From: CAIPVR01 sp049316905
GTDB lineage: Bacteria; Actinomycetota; Acidimicrobiia; Acidimicrobiales; Microtrichaceae
DNA length: 21,881 nucleotides
Direction: 5' to 3'
NCBI GenBank assembly: GCA_049316905.1
Contig: JBMOJH010000053.1
Location: 1 to 21,881, forward strand
Shown: one piece after another, positions 6,400 to 13,584 of the stretch
Layout: each line of letters begins with the position of its first letter
Numbering within the stretch: position 1 is the first letter of the stretch
Translations under genes and position numbers: made by a program
Notes under the pieces: model-generated
The model's database searches: none
Told to the model about the DNA's origin: nothing
The model's input: only the letters and a program-made list of their open reading frames with translations

Positions 6400-8363
6400 C
6401 AGTCGTTCCCTCCCGAGCCGTCCGACCCGTCCCCGCCACCGTCACCGGGTCCGTCGCCGCCGGGGCCACCGTCACGATCCGCCGCGTCGGCGCCCGAGCC
6501 GGCCACGGCCGCACCGACCGGGGCGGTCGCCCGTGCCCCGCTCCGACGACCGGCCGCCGCGCCGCCGTCGGGCAGGTCGTCGACGGGGATGCCGAACCGC
6601 TTGGGGTGCTCACCCTGCGAGGAACGGCTCAGCACCACGACCGCGGGCCGCAGGAAGAAGTACGCGGAGATCAGGTCGAGCAGGGTGGCCACACCGAGGT
6701 AGAAGGCGAAGCCGCGGACCGGACCGACCGACAGCCAGTAGAGGACCACTGCGCCGATGAGCGACGACATGTCGGCCTTGACGATGGTGGCGTAGGCGGT
6801 GGAGAACGACTTGTCGGCCGCCGAGCGCAGGGACGCACCGTTGCGGACGTCCTCCTTCAGGGACTCGAAGAACACCACGGACGAGTCCATGGTGATGCCG
6901 ATCGACACGACGATGCCCACGAGGCCCGCGAGCGTGACGGTGGCGTTCAGGTTCGACATCACGACCCAGAGCAGCGACGCCGAGATGCTCAGGCTGCCGA
7001 TCGTCGCGAGGCCGAGCTCCTTGTAGTAGAGGACCATGTAGGCGCAGACGAGGGCGAGACCCACGAGGCCGGCGATGATCCCGGCCTGGAGCGCACCCTT
7101 GCCGAGGGTGGCGGACACGGTCTCGGCCTGCTGGGGCTGCAGTTCGATCGGTAGGGCGCCGAAGCGCAGTGCCACGGCCAGGTTCTTGGCCTCCTCCTCG
7201 GTGAAGGAGCCGGAGATCTGGATCTGGTCGCGCTTGAAACTCGACTCGTTGATCGACGGCGCGGAGAGCACGTCGCCGTCGAGGACGATCGCCAGCCGCC
7301 CCTTGCCCCCGCCGGAGGCCGGGCACTCGGGCGCGCCGGAGAAGCACTTGGCGGCCACCTCGTTGAACTTGTCGATGCCGTCCGCTCCCTTGCGGAACAC
7401 CGGGTTCACGGTCCACTCGCCCTGCTGGTTCAGGCCCGCGGTGGCGGTCTCCACGGCGGTACCGGTCAGCAGGGTGGGGCCCAGCTTGACGACGTTGCCG
7501 TCCTTGTCCTTCAGCGTGACCTCGGCATCGGCCTTGTCCTCGGCCGGCGGGGTCGTCTGGGTCTGCAGCTGTGTCTCGAGCTGGTACAAGGTGCGGAACT
7601 TCGCGTCGTACAGGTTCACGCCCCACTGGTTCACCGGCGTGGGCGGCACGGTGGTGGTCGTGCTGGCGGGCGTGCTGCCCGGCACGGTGTCGGTGGTGCC
7701 GTCGCCCTGGCGGCGGAGCTCCGCGGAACGGTTGCCGCCGCTCCCGGAGGTGGGGTCGATCGTGGTGCCCGGCGCCGCCGTGGTGGGCGGCGCCGCCGTG
7801 GTCGAGGGAGCGGCCGTGGTGGGCGTGGTCGAGTTGATCTGCGCCTGGTCGGCGGCGCCACCGGCGGCCGCGGTGGTCTTCGCCTGCTCGTCGTCGAGCA
7901 CCTGCTGGGCGGTCACGCCCTCCGGCACCTTCAGCTCACCCCGGAGCTTGGCGATCTCCTGCTCGGCCTTCGACCTGGCGCTCCCGGTGGGCACGCGGCC
8001 CACGTCCTGCAGCACCGGCCGGAACCGCAGCTCGGCGGTCTTGCCGAGCACGTCGAGCACCTGCTGCTGGTCCTTCGCCCCGGGCAGCTGGATGAGGATC
8101 GTGCTGCCCTGGCGGCTCACCTCGGGCTCGGCCACGCCGAGCGCGTCCACGCGCTTGCGGATGATGCCGATCGCCTGGTCGAGCTGCTCGGACGTGACGT
8201 CGTTGGTGACCTTGCCGTCCTTGACCGGCTGCAGGTTGACCGAGATGCCGCCCTGCAGGTCGAGGCCCAGGGTCGGCGAACGGCCCGACAGCACCGTCAC
8301 GAGGAGCAGCCCGTAGGCCACCACCATCGTGGCGATCATGAGTCTCAGCGGGTGCTTGCGCAT
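6399..8363 (-). CDS. secD: Protein translocase subunit SecD
   Basis: A 654-residue SecD. TM1 (about 8-26) is followed by LGLDLQGGI (32-40), the family's first conserved block, and the P1 domain (KRVDALGV, then IQLPGA). The periplasmic P1 region is interrupted by a Thr/Ala/Pro-rich linker (about 160-245). The C-terminal half holds the remaining TM segments with the signature IGITMDSSVVFFE; this DSxVVFFE form with its conserved Asp is usual in actinobacteria. The last 60 residues are a Gly/Asp-rich low-complexity tail. The ATG at 8363 has GAGGGAA 6 nt upstream. It lies 66 nt after yajC; a TACCCT hexamer (8390-8395) there might be a secondary promoter, though read-through from yajC is more likely. 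Confidence 0.95.
   Translation of the reverse strand: MRKHPLRLMIATMVVAYGLLLVTVLSGRSPTLGLDLQGGISVNLQPVKDGKVTNDVTSEQLDQAIGIIRKRVDALGVAEPEVSRQGSTILIQLPGAKDQQQVLDVLGKTAELRFRPVLQDVGRVPTGSARSKAEQEIAKLRGELKVPEGVTAQQVLDDEQAKTTAAAGGAADQAQINSTTPTTAAPSTTAAPPTTAAPGTTIDPTSGSGGNRSAELRRQGDGTTDTVPGSTPASTTTTVPPTPVNQWGVNLYDAKFRTLYQLETQLQTQTTPPAEDKADAEVTLKDKDGNVVKLGPTLLTGTAVETATAGLNQQGEWTVNPVFRKGADGIDKFNEVAAKCFSGAPECPASGGGKGRLAIVLDGDVLSAPSINESSFKRDQIQISGSFTEEEAKNLAVALRFGALPIELQPQQAETVSATLGKGALQAGIIAGLVGLALVCAYMVLYYKELGLATIGSLSISASLLWVVMSNLNATVTLAGLVGIVVSIGITMDSSVVFFESLKEDVRNGASLRSAADKSFSTAYATIVKADMSSLIGAVVLYWLSVGPVRGFAFYLGVATLLDLISAYFFLRPAVVVLSRSSQGEHPKRFGIPVDDLPDGGAAAGRRSGARATAPVGAAVAGSGADAADRDGGPGGDGPGDGGGDGSDGSGGND
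7629..7886 (-). repeat. Thr/Pro/Ala-rich linker within secD
   Basis: Codons for residues about 160-245 of SecD encode repeated units such as TTAAP and PTTAAP, then TSGSGG and ASTTTTVPPTP. The stretch is imperfectly repetitive and separates two conserved parts of the periplasmic domain. It is probably a disordered extracellular linker, a common Thr/Pro type in actinobacterial exported domains. Confidence 0.6.
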
Positions 8364-8429
8364 GCGTTCCCTCGGCGTCGGACCTGCGCAGGGTAGCGGG
8401 CGGCGTCCACCGTCCCGACCACCCGCGGG

Positions 8430-8903
8430 TCACTTCTTCGCGCTGCCCCCGGAGCCGGCCTTGGGCGTGACCCGCTTGGAGGTCGGCGCCGATCCCTTCG
8501 GAGTGGTTCGGGTGCGCACGGCGGTGTCCTCGGACGTGTCGGCCTTCGATGCGCCACCCCCGCCCATGAGCCCACCGAGCAGGCCCTTCTTCGGTGCGTC
8601 GGCCGGGTCGGGCTCCGCAGTGGTGCGGGTGATCGACGACTTCGCCACCCGGATCACCACGTCGTGGTCGACCTCCAGGTGCACGATCTGGTCCTCGAGG
8701 TGGGTGACCACACCGACGATGCCGCCCGCGGTGATCACCTCGTCACCGACGTCGAGGGCCGACATCAGCTGCTGCTGGCGGGCCCGCTGCTTGCGCTGCG
8801 GCACCACCATCAGCCAGATGAGCAGGCCGAAGGGGACCAGGATGATGAGCAGCGACAGCGGGTTGCCCGATTGCTGCTGGGCGGCGAGGACGAGGGCGTT
8901 CAC
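8430..8903 (-). CDS. yajC: Preprotein translocase accessory subunit YajC
   Basis: A 157-residue small membrane protein associated with SecDF. One TM helix (about 14-36, PLSLLIILVPFGLLIW) is followed by the family's hallmark VPQRKQRARQQQ and the conserved VGDEVITAGGIVGVV core, with DHDVVIRVAKSSI after it. The C-terminal 60 residues are a Gly/Ser/Thr/Lys-rich tail. The GTG at 8903 is taken as the start; there is no proper ribosome-binding site, but a TAGCAT -10 hexamer lies 9 nt upstream, which fits leaderless translation. It is the first gene of yajC-secD-secF and lies 62 nt after tgt. Confidence 0.93.
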   Translation of the reverse strand: MNALVLAAQQQSGNPLSLLIILVPFGLLIWLMVVPQRKQRARQQQLMSALDVGDEVITAGGIVGVVTHLEDQIVHLEVDHDVVIRVAKSSITRTTAEPDPADAPKKGLLGGLMGGGGASKADTSEDTAVRTRTTPKGSAPTSKRVTPKAGSGGSAKK

Positions 8904-8912
8904 AGTCCCCGG

Positions 8913-8918
8913 ATGCTA
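8913..8918 (-). promoter_or_regulatory. Candidate leaderless promoter (-10) of yajC-secDF
   Basis: On the minus strand TAGCAT sits 9 nt before the yajC GTG. The surrounding 12 nt (CCGCCTAGCATC, 8912-8923) are identical to those before ruvC. Directly upstream is a perfect palindrome GGGGGCGCCCCC (8922-8933), in the place where a -10/-35 spacer would be; it may be an operator or the end hairpin of the tgt transcript. Confidence 0.5.
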
Positions 8919-8965
8919 GGCGGGGGCGCCCCCCGGCGGGAATCGGGCCGGGCGCCGGGCCGGTC

Positions 8966-10081
8966 TCAGTCCCAGACGGCGGCGATGTCGGCCCGGAGAC
9001 CGTCCAGGGTGCCGGCCGCGATCGCGGCCCGCATCCGGCCCACGAAGCCGAGGATCCAGGTGAGGTTGTGCACGGTGCACAGGGCGGGCCCGGCGGCCTC
9101 CCCCACCGCCACGAGGTGCCGCAGGTAGCCCCGGCCGTAGGTGGTGCAGGTGGCGCACGGGCACCCCGCCTGGATCGGGCCGTCGTCCGCCGCGAACTCC
9201 GCCCGCTTGATGTTCAGCCGGCCCGTGTCGCTCAGCAGCGTGCCGTGGCGGGCCAGCCGGGTGGGCAGGACGCAGTCGAACATGTCGACCCCCCGGGCGA
9301 CGGCTTCCACCATGGAGACCGGGTCGCCGACGCCCATCAGGTAGCGGGGCCGCTCCGGGGGCAGCACGGCGAGCGCCGCATCGAGCGCGGGCAGCATCTC
9401 CTCGCGGGTCTCGCCCACCGACAGGCCACCGACCGCGTACCCGTCGAGGTCCAGCGCCACGGTGCGCTCCGCTGACTCCCGGCGGAGGTCCGGCTCCACC
9501 CCGCCCTGCACGATCCCGAACAGCGCCTGGTCCTCCATGCGGCGGCGGGCCGAGCGAGCGCGGGCCGCCCACTCGGCGGTGCGGCGGACCGCGGCGGCCA
9601 CCACCGGCCGCGGCGCCGGCAGGGCCGGGCACACGTCGAGGACCATCTGGATGTCGGCGCCGAGCAGCTCCTGGGTCGCCACCGCGCCCTCCGGGGTGAG
9701 CAGGTGGACCGAGCCGTCGTAGGTGGAGCGGAAGGTGGCGCCCTCGTCGGTCACCTTCGGGCCGAGCGAGAACACCTGGTAGCCACCCGAGTCGGTCAGC
9801 ATCGGGCCGTCCCAGCCGCTGAAGCGGGGCAGGCCGCCCAGCCGGTCCACCACCTCCGCGCCGGGGCGCAGCATGAGGTGATAGGTGTTGGCGAGGAGGA
9901 GCTCGGCGGTGGTGCCGTCGGCCGCGGCCAGCCCGGCGAGCTCGTGGGTCATGAGCGACCGGATGGTGCCGCGGGTGGCCACCGGCATGAAGACCGGGGT
10001 GCGGACCACGCCGCGTGCCGTCCTCACCGTGCCCGCACGGGCCGCGCCGTCGCGGTGGGCGACCTCCAGGGTGAGCTTCAC
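8966..10081 (-). CDS. tgt: tRNA-guanine transglycosylase
   Basis: A 371-residue enzyme that swaps guanine 34 of GUN-anticodon tRNAs for preQ1, the key step of queuosine formation. Catalytic residues are present: D97 in LTDSGGYQVFSLG, D149 in VLDVCP, VQGG at 191-194, the nucleophile D269 in MFDCVLPTR, and the zinc site C307, C309, C312 and H338, with the canonical 26-residue spacing to His. The start is the GTG at 10081, which overlaps the queA stop as GTGA. The frame remains open upstream of this point, but that part only antiparallels queA codons and has no Tgt homology. Length is normal for bacterial Tgt. The queA-tgt-yajC-secDF order is the same as in E. coli. Confidence 0.96.
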   Translation of the reverse strand: MKLTLEVAHRDGAARAGTVRTARGVVRTPVFMPVATRGTIRSLMTHELAGLAAADGTTAELLLANTYHLMLRPGAEVVDRLGGLPRFSGWDGPMLTDSGGYQVFSLGPKVTDEGATFRSTYDGSVHLLTPEGAVATQELLGADIQMVLDVCPALPAPRPVVAAAVRRTAEWAARARSARRRMEDQALFGIVQGGVEPDLRRESAERTVALDLDGYAVGGLSVGETREEMLPALDAALAVLPPERPRYLMGVGDPVSMVEAVARGVDMFDCVLPTRLARHGTLLSDTGRLNIKRAEFAADDGPIQAGCPCATCTTYGRGYLRHLVAVGEAAGPALCTVHNLTWILGFVGRMRAAIAAGTLDGLRADIAAVWD

Positions 10082-11151
10082 GACGCGTCCCCACCCTCGG
10101 CCGACCCGCCCTCGGCCGGGCCACTCCCGGGCAGGGGGGTCCGCCCGAGCAGCATCGCGTCGCCGAAGGACAGGAAGCGGTAGCCCCGGTCGATCGCAGT
10201 GGCGTACAGGTCGCGCCAGCGGGTCCCGACGAATGCCTCCACGAGAGCCAGGAGCGACGAGCGGGGCAGGTGGAAGTTGGTGAGCAGCACGTCCACCACC
10301 CGGTACGGGAAGCCAGGGGTGATGAACAGGTCGGTGCGGCCGGCCAGCTCCCCGCGGACCGCCACCGACTCGAGCGCCCGCACGCAGGTGGTGCCCACGG
10401 CCACGACGCGCCGACCCTCCGCCCGCGCGGCCTGCACCTCGTCCCAGGTGGCGCGTGGCACCTCGTAGCGCTCGGTGTGGATGACGTGGTCCTCCAGGCG
10501 CTCGGTGGTGACCGGCCGGAAGGTGTCGAGCCCCACGACCAGCTCCACCGTGCACACGGCCGCGCCCGCGTCACGGAGCCCGTCGAGCACCGCCGGCGTG
10601 AGGTGCAGGCCCGCGGTGGGAGCGGCGGCGGACGCGGCGCGGTCCCCGGCGAACACGGTCTGGTAGCGGTCGGGGCGTTCGAGCGGCTCGTGGATGTAGG
10701 GCGGGAGGGGCAGCTCCCCCGCCGCCGCGAGCGCACCCCGGAGGTCGCCGTCGCCCAGCGGACGCACCAGCTTCCGCCCGTCGGGCAGGTCCGGGCCGAT
10801 CTCGATCTCCAGCTCGCCGGCGACCGACCGCACCGTGTCACCGGCGCGCAGCTTGCGGCCGGGGCGGGTGAGGGCCTCCCACCAGCCCTCATCACGCTCC
10901 TCCAACAGCAGCACCTCACCGGTGCCGCCGCCCGCCCGTCGGACCGCCACCCGGGCGGGCAGGACACGGGTCTCGTTCAGCACCACCACGTCGCCGGGGC
11001 GCACCAGGGACGGCAGGTCGCGCACCACCCGGTCCTGGGGTGGTGCGCCCGGGCCCGCGTCCACGAGGAGGCGGGCCGAGTCACGCGGCTCGGCGGGGGT
11101 CTGGGCGATCGACGACCCGGGGAGCTCGTAGTCCAGGTCGTCGGTGCGCAC
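10078..11151 (-). CDS. queA: S-adenosylmethionine:tRNA ribosyltransferase-isomerase
   Basis: A 357-residue QueA, which transfers and isomerises the ribosyl group of S-adenosylmethionine onto preQ1 in tRNA to give epoxyqueuosine, acting right after Tgt. The N-terminus has the family pattern DLDYELPGSSIAQTPAEPRDSARLL. Further hallmarks are VVLNETRVLPAR, AAPTAGLHLTP, and the C-terminal TNFHLPRSSLLALV followed by YRFLSFGDAMLL. The start is the GTG at 11151, 6 nt after the acyl-CoA dehydrogenase stop; the stop overlaps tgt by 4 nt. Genes for preQ1 synthesis (queCDEF) and the final reductase (queG/queH) are not in this window, so whether precursor is made or salvaged cannot be told. Confidence 0.96.
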   Translation of the reverse strand: MRTDDLDYELPGSSIAQTPAEPRDSARLLVDAGPGAPPQDRVVRDLPSLVRPGDVVVLNETRVLPARVAVRRAGGGTGEVLLLEERDEGWWEALTRPGRKLRAGDTVRSVAGELEIEIGPDLPDGRKLVRPLGDGDLRGALAAAGELPLPPYIHEPLERPDRYQTVFAGDRAASAAAPTAGLHLTPAVLDGLRDAGAAVCTVELVVGLDTFRPVTTERLEDHVIHTERYEVPRATWDEVQAARAEGRRVVAVGTTCVRALESVAVRGELAGRTDLFITPGFPYRVVDVLLTNFHLPRSSLLALVEAFVGTRWRDLYATAIDRGYRFLSFGDAMLLGRTPLPGSGPAEGGSAEGGDAS

Positions 11152-11157
11152 CCGGGC

Positions 11158-12306
11158 TCAGAACCCCATGGAGCGGCCGATGATCTCCTTCATGATCTCG
11201 GTGGTGCCGCCGTAGATGGAGGTCACGCGGGCGTCGGTCCAGGCCCGGGCCACCGCGTACTCGTTCATGTAGCCGTAGCCGCCGTGGAGTTGCACGCAGG
11301 TGTCGGCCACGCGCTTCTGCAGCTCGGTGCACCACCACTTGGCCATGCTGGCCTCCTCGGCGGTGAGGACGCCCTCGTTGAGCGCCAGGACGCAGCGGTC
11401 GATGAAGGCCTCGCCGATGGTGATCTCCGTCTCCATCTCGGCCAACTTGAAACGGCTGTTCTGGAAGGAGCCGATCGGCTGGCCGAAGGCGGTGCGCTCC
11501 TTCGCGTACTCCGTGGTCCACGTCAGGATCGCCCGGGCGTGGGCCACACCGGTCATGGCGATGCTCAGCCGCTCCTGGGGCAGGTTCTTCACGAGCAGCA
11601 GGAAGCCCTCACCCTCCTCGCCGATTCGGTTCTCCACCGGCACCCGCACGTCGCTGAAGAACAGCTCGGCGGTGTCCTGGGCGTGCATGCCGACCTTGTC
11701 GAGGTTGCGACCCCGCTCGAAGCCGTCCATGCCCCGCTCGACCACCACGAGCGACATGCCCTTGTGCTTCTGGGAGGGGTCGGTCTTGGCCGCCACGATC
11801 ACCAGGTCCGCGTTGATGCCGTTGGTGATGAAGGTCTTGGAGCCGTTGAGGACGTAGGTGTCGCCGTCGCGGATCGCGGTGGTGGTCATCGAGGCCAGGT
11901 CGGAGCCGATGCCCGGTTCGGTCATGGCGACCGCGGTGATCAGTTCGCCCGACGCGATGCCCGGCAGCCAGCGGGCCTGCTGCTCGGGGGTGCAGTAGTC
12001 GAGGAAGTACGGCAGGCACACGTCGGTGTGCAGCGTCATGCCGAGCCCGTGGGGCAGCAGGTCGGCGGAGCACAGCTCCTCCACCACCACCTGGCTGTAG
12101 CGGAAGTCCGACATCCCGGGTCCGCCGAACTCCTCCGGCACGGCCATGGAGACGAAGCCCGACTCGCCGGCCTTCGCGAACACCTCGCGGGGCACGATCT
12201 CGGCCTCGGTCCACTCGTCGCGGTGCGGGACCATCTCCCGCTCGAGGAAGGTCCGGTAGGCCTTCCGGAACATCTCGTGGTCTTCCTCGAAGATCGTGCG
12301 CTCCAT
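11158..12306 (-). CDS. Acyl-CoA dehydrogenase, long-chain (LCAD)-like
   Basis: A 382-residue flavoenzyme of the acyl-CoA dehydrogenase family, which oxidises acyl-CoA to trans-2-enoyl-CoA using FAD and an electron-transfer flavoprotein. FAD/substrate signatures include AVAMTEPGIGSD (125-136), RTAFGQPIGSFQ (271-282) and QLHGGYGYMNEY (339-350). At the usual catalytic position (YEGT in MCAD/SCAD) it has Y-G-G-T (365-368). Instead Glu245 in NLPQERL matches the helix-G base of long-chain and isovaleryl-CoA dehydrogenases; IYGGTTEIMKEII also resembles mammalian LCAD. The true substrate is uncertain. The ATG at 12306 has GGAG 6 nt upstream. It heads the run into queA-tgt with only 6 nt between, an unrelated function probably sharing a transcript. 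Confidence 0.93.
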   Translation of the reverse strand: MERTIFEEDHEMFRKAYRTFLEREMVPHRDEWTEAEIVPREVFAKAGESGFVSMAVPEEFGGPGMSDFRYSQVVVEELCSADLLPHGLGMTLHTDVCLPYFLDYCTPEQQARWLPGIASGELITAVAMTEPGIGSDLASMTTTAIRDGDTYVLNGSKTFITNGINADLVIVAAKTDPSQKHKGMSLVVVERGMDGFERGRNLDKVGMHAQDTAELFFSDVRVPVENRIGEEGEGFLLLVKNLPQERLSIAMTGVAHARAILTWTTEYAKERTAFGQPIGSFQNSRFKLAEMETEITIGEAFIDRCVLALNEGVLTAEEASMAKWWCTELQKRVADTCVQLHGGYGYMNEYAVARAWTDARVTSIYGGTTEIMKEIIGRSMGF

Positions 12307-12356
12307 GGGTGGCTCCAGGATGTCGGGGGATGGTCAGGGCATCCACAGGATCGCGC

Positions 12357-12371
12357 ATCGGGGGGCCCGAT
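12357..12371 (-). terminator. Stem-loop after the SPFH gene
   Basis: A perfect inverted repeat, ATCGGG-GGG-CCCGAT, lies 10 nt past the SPFH gene stop codon in the 75 nt gap before the acyl-CoA dehydrogenase gene. The stem is 6 bp and no T-run follows, so it is only a possible terminator or attenuator between the two units. Confidence 0.3.
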
Positions 12372-12381
12372 CAGTAGTTGG

Positions 12382-13548
12382 TCAGGCCTCCTTGTTGCCC
12401 CAGGCGCGGCCGTCCCACCACCGTCGCCGGGCGGGGTCCTGGGGGTCGGCGTACCAGCCCGGTGCCGCACGGCTGTCGGGATCGGCCACCCGGTCCACCA
12501 CGGCCTGCACCGCGGCGGCCGCCTCGGCGGGCGAGGTACCCGGACGGGACCCGGCCACGTCGGCCTCCTCCTCCGCCGCCTCTGCGGCGACGCGGACCTC
12601 CTCCGCTGCCGCCATGCGCTGGAACGACCCCGATGCCGCCATCATCTGGCGCATCGTGCGCTCCATGCCCTCCACGCTGCCGTCGAGGGTGATCAGGTTG
12701 CCCCGGCCGGCCTCAGCGACGTGGCGGAGGGACTCGGTCCACATCGCGAACAGCACGAAGCTCGGGTCGAGCCCGGCGTCCTCGGTGGCCACCGCCGCAG
12801 CGGCCATGCCGCGGGCGACCTCCTCGCGGAAGGCCGCCACGCCCTGACCGCGGAGCCGTGAGGCCTCCATCTCCGCCGAGGCGGCGATCTTGATGGCGGC
12901 ACCCTCCGCCTCCGCCCGCTTCGTCTCCCGGATGAGCAGCGCCGCACCCTCGTTCTCGGCCGCGACCTTCTCGTTCTGCGACGCCACCACCCGCTCCATG
13001 GACCGGGTGATCTCGGCACCGAACGAGATGTCGTTCACCTGGAGGTCGATCAGGTGGTAGCCCCAGTCGGCGAGCACGTTGTCGAGCTCGTCCTTCACGT
13101 GACCGACGATCTCGGTGCGCAGGCCGAGGATCTCCGCCTGCTTCTTCGTCGCCACGAACGACCGGATCGTCCCCTCGATGGTGCGCGTGAGGGCCTGCAT
13201 GAAGCTCGTCTGGTCGACGAACTTGAACGCCACCCGCACGATGGTGTCCTCGGTGCCGTCGGCCACCGCGTACAGCAGCATCGTGGAGAAGTTCACGTTG
13301 GCCTGGTCCACGGTGGTGGCCTGGAAGGCCAGCTCGACCGATCGGTTCTGGATGCTCAGGCGGGAGTGGACCTTCTCCAGGACGGGCAGCTTGTAGTTGA
13401 GCCCGGGCCCCATCACCCGGCGGTACTTGCCGAAGCTCGTGATCACCACGCACGTGCCCTGCTCCACGGTGATCACCATGGACCGCAGCAGGACCAGTCC
13501 CGCCACGAGCAGCACGACCAGGACCACGAGTACACCCATCGCCTCCAT
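12382..13548 (-). CDS. SPFH/band-7 (stomatin-like) membrane protein with C-terminal DUF2510 domain
   Basis: A 388-residue protein. One N-terminal TM helix (about 5-23) is followed by an SPFH/PHB domain (VEQGTCVVITSFGKYRRVMGPGLNYKLP, then a beta-rich core and a conserved Arg/Glu-rich helix). Next is a long Ala/Glu-rich coiled-coil-like stretch (about 190-260, IRETKRAEAEGAA) and an Ala/Glu linker. The last 27 residues (APGWYADPQD, RRWWDGRAWG) are a DUF2510 domain, a short Trp-rich module usually found at an end of actinobacterial membrane proteins. SPFH proteins form oligomeric membrane cages or rafts and often regulate proteases. No NfeD or FtsH partner gene is adjacent. ATG 13548 lies 8 nt after a TACGGT -10 candidate (leaderless); the ATG at 13539 is an alternative start. 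Confidence 0.88.
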   Translation of the reverse strand: MEAMGVLVVLVVLLVAGLVLLRSMVITVEQGTCVVITSFGKYRRVMGPGLNYKLPVLEKVHSRLSIQNRSVELAFQATTVDQANVNFSTMLLYAVADGTEDTIVRVAFKFVDQTSFMQALTRTIEGTIRSFVATKKQAEILGLRTEIVGHVKDELDNVLADWGYHLIDLQVNDISFGAEITRSMERVVASQNEKVAAENEGAALLIRETKRAEAEGAAIKIAASAEMEASRLRGQGVAAFREEVARGMAAAAVATEDAGLDPSFVLFAMWTESLRHVAEAGRGNLITLDGSVEGMERTMRQMMAASGSFQRMAAAEEVRVAAEAAEEEADVAGSRPGTSPAEAAAAVQAVVDRVADPDSRAAPGWYADPQDPARRRWWDGRAWGNKEA

Positions 13549-13556
13549 GGCAGGGC

Positions 13557-13562
13557 ACCGTA
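13557..13562 (-). promoter_or_regulatory. Candidate leaderless promoter (-10) of the SPFH gene
   Basis: On the minus strand TACGGT fits TANNNT and ends 8 nt before the ATG at 13548, with no Shine-Dalgarno sequence between. It lies in the 36 nt gap after ruvB, so the SPFH gene may have its own transcript besides read-through from ruvCAB. Confidence 0.4.
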
Positions 13563-13584
13563 GTTCGGCGCCTCCGCCCCCGGC

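Noticed and set aside
4966..6702. 578-codon plus-strand open frame opposite rel, secF and secD
   Set aside because: Antisense to conserved genes with no recognisable domain; the translation is charged low-complexity sequence.
10082..10555. N-terminal extension of Tgt
   Set aside because: The frame is open but antiparallel/out-of-frame to queA codons, and Tgt homology begins exactly at the GTG overlapping the queA stop.
10270..12861. 863-codon plus-strand open frame opposite queA and the acyl-CoA dehydrogenase
   Set aside because: It is a GC-codon-bias shadow: His/Arg/Gly-rich low-complexity translation, fully antisense to three well-identified genes.
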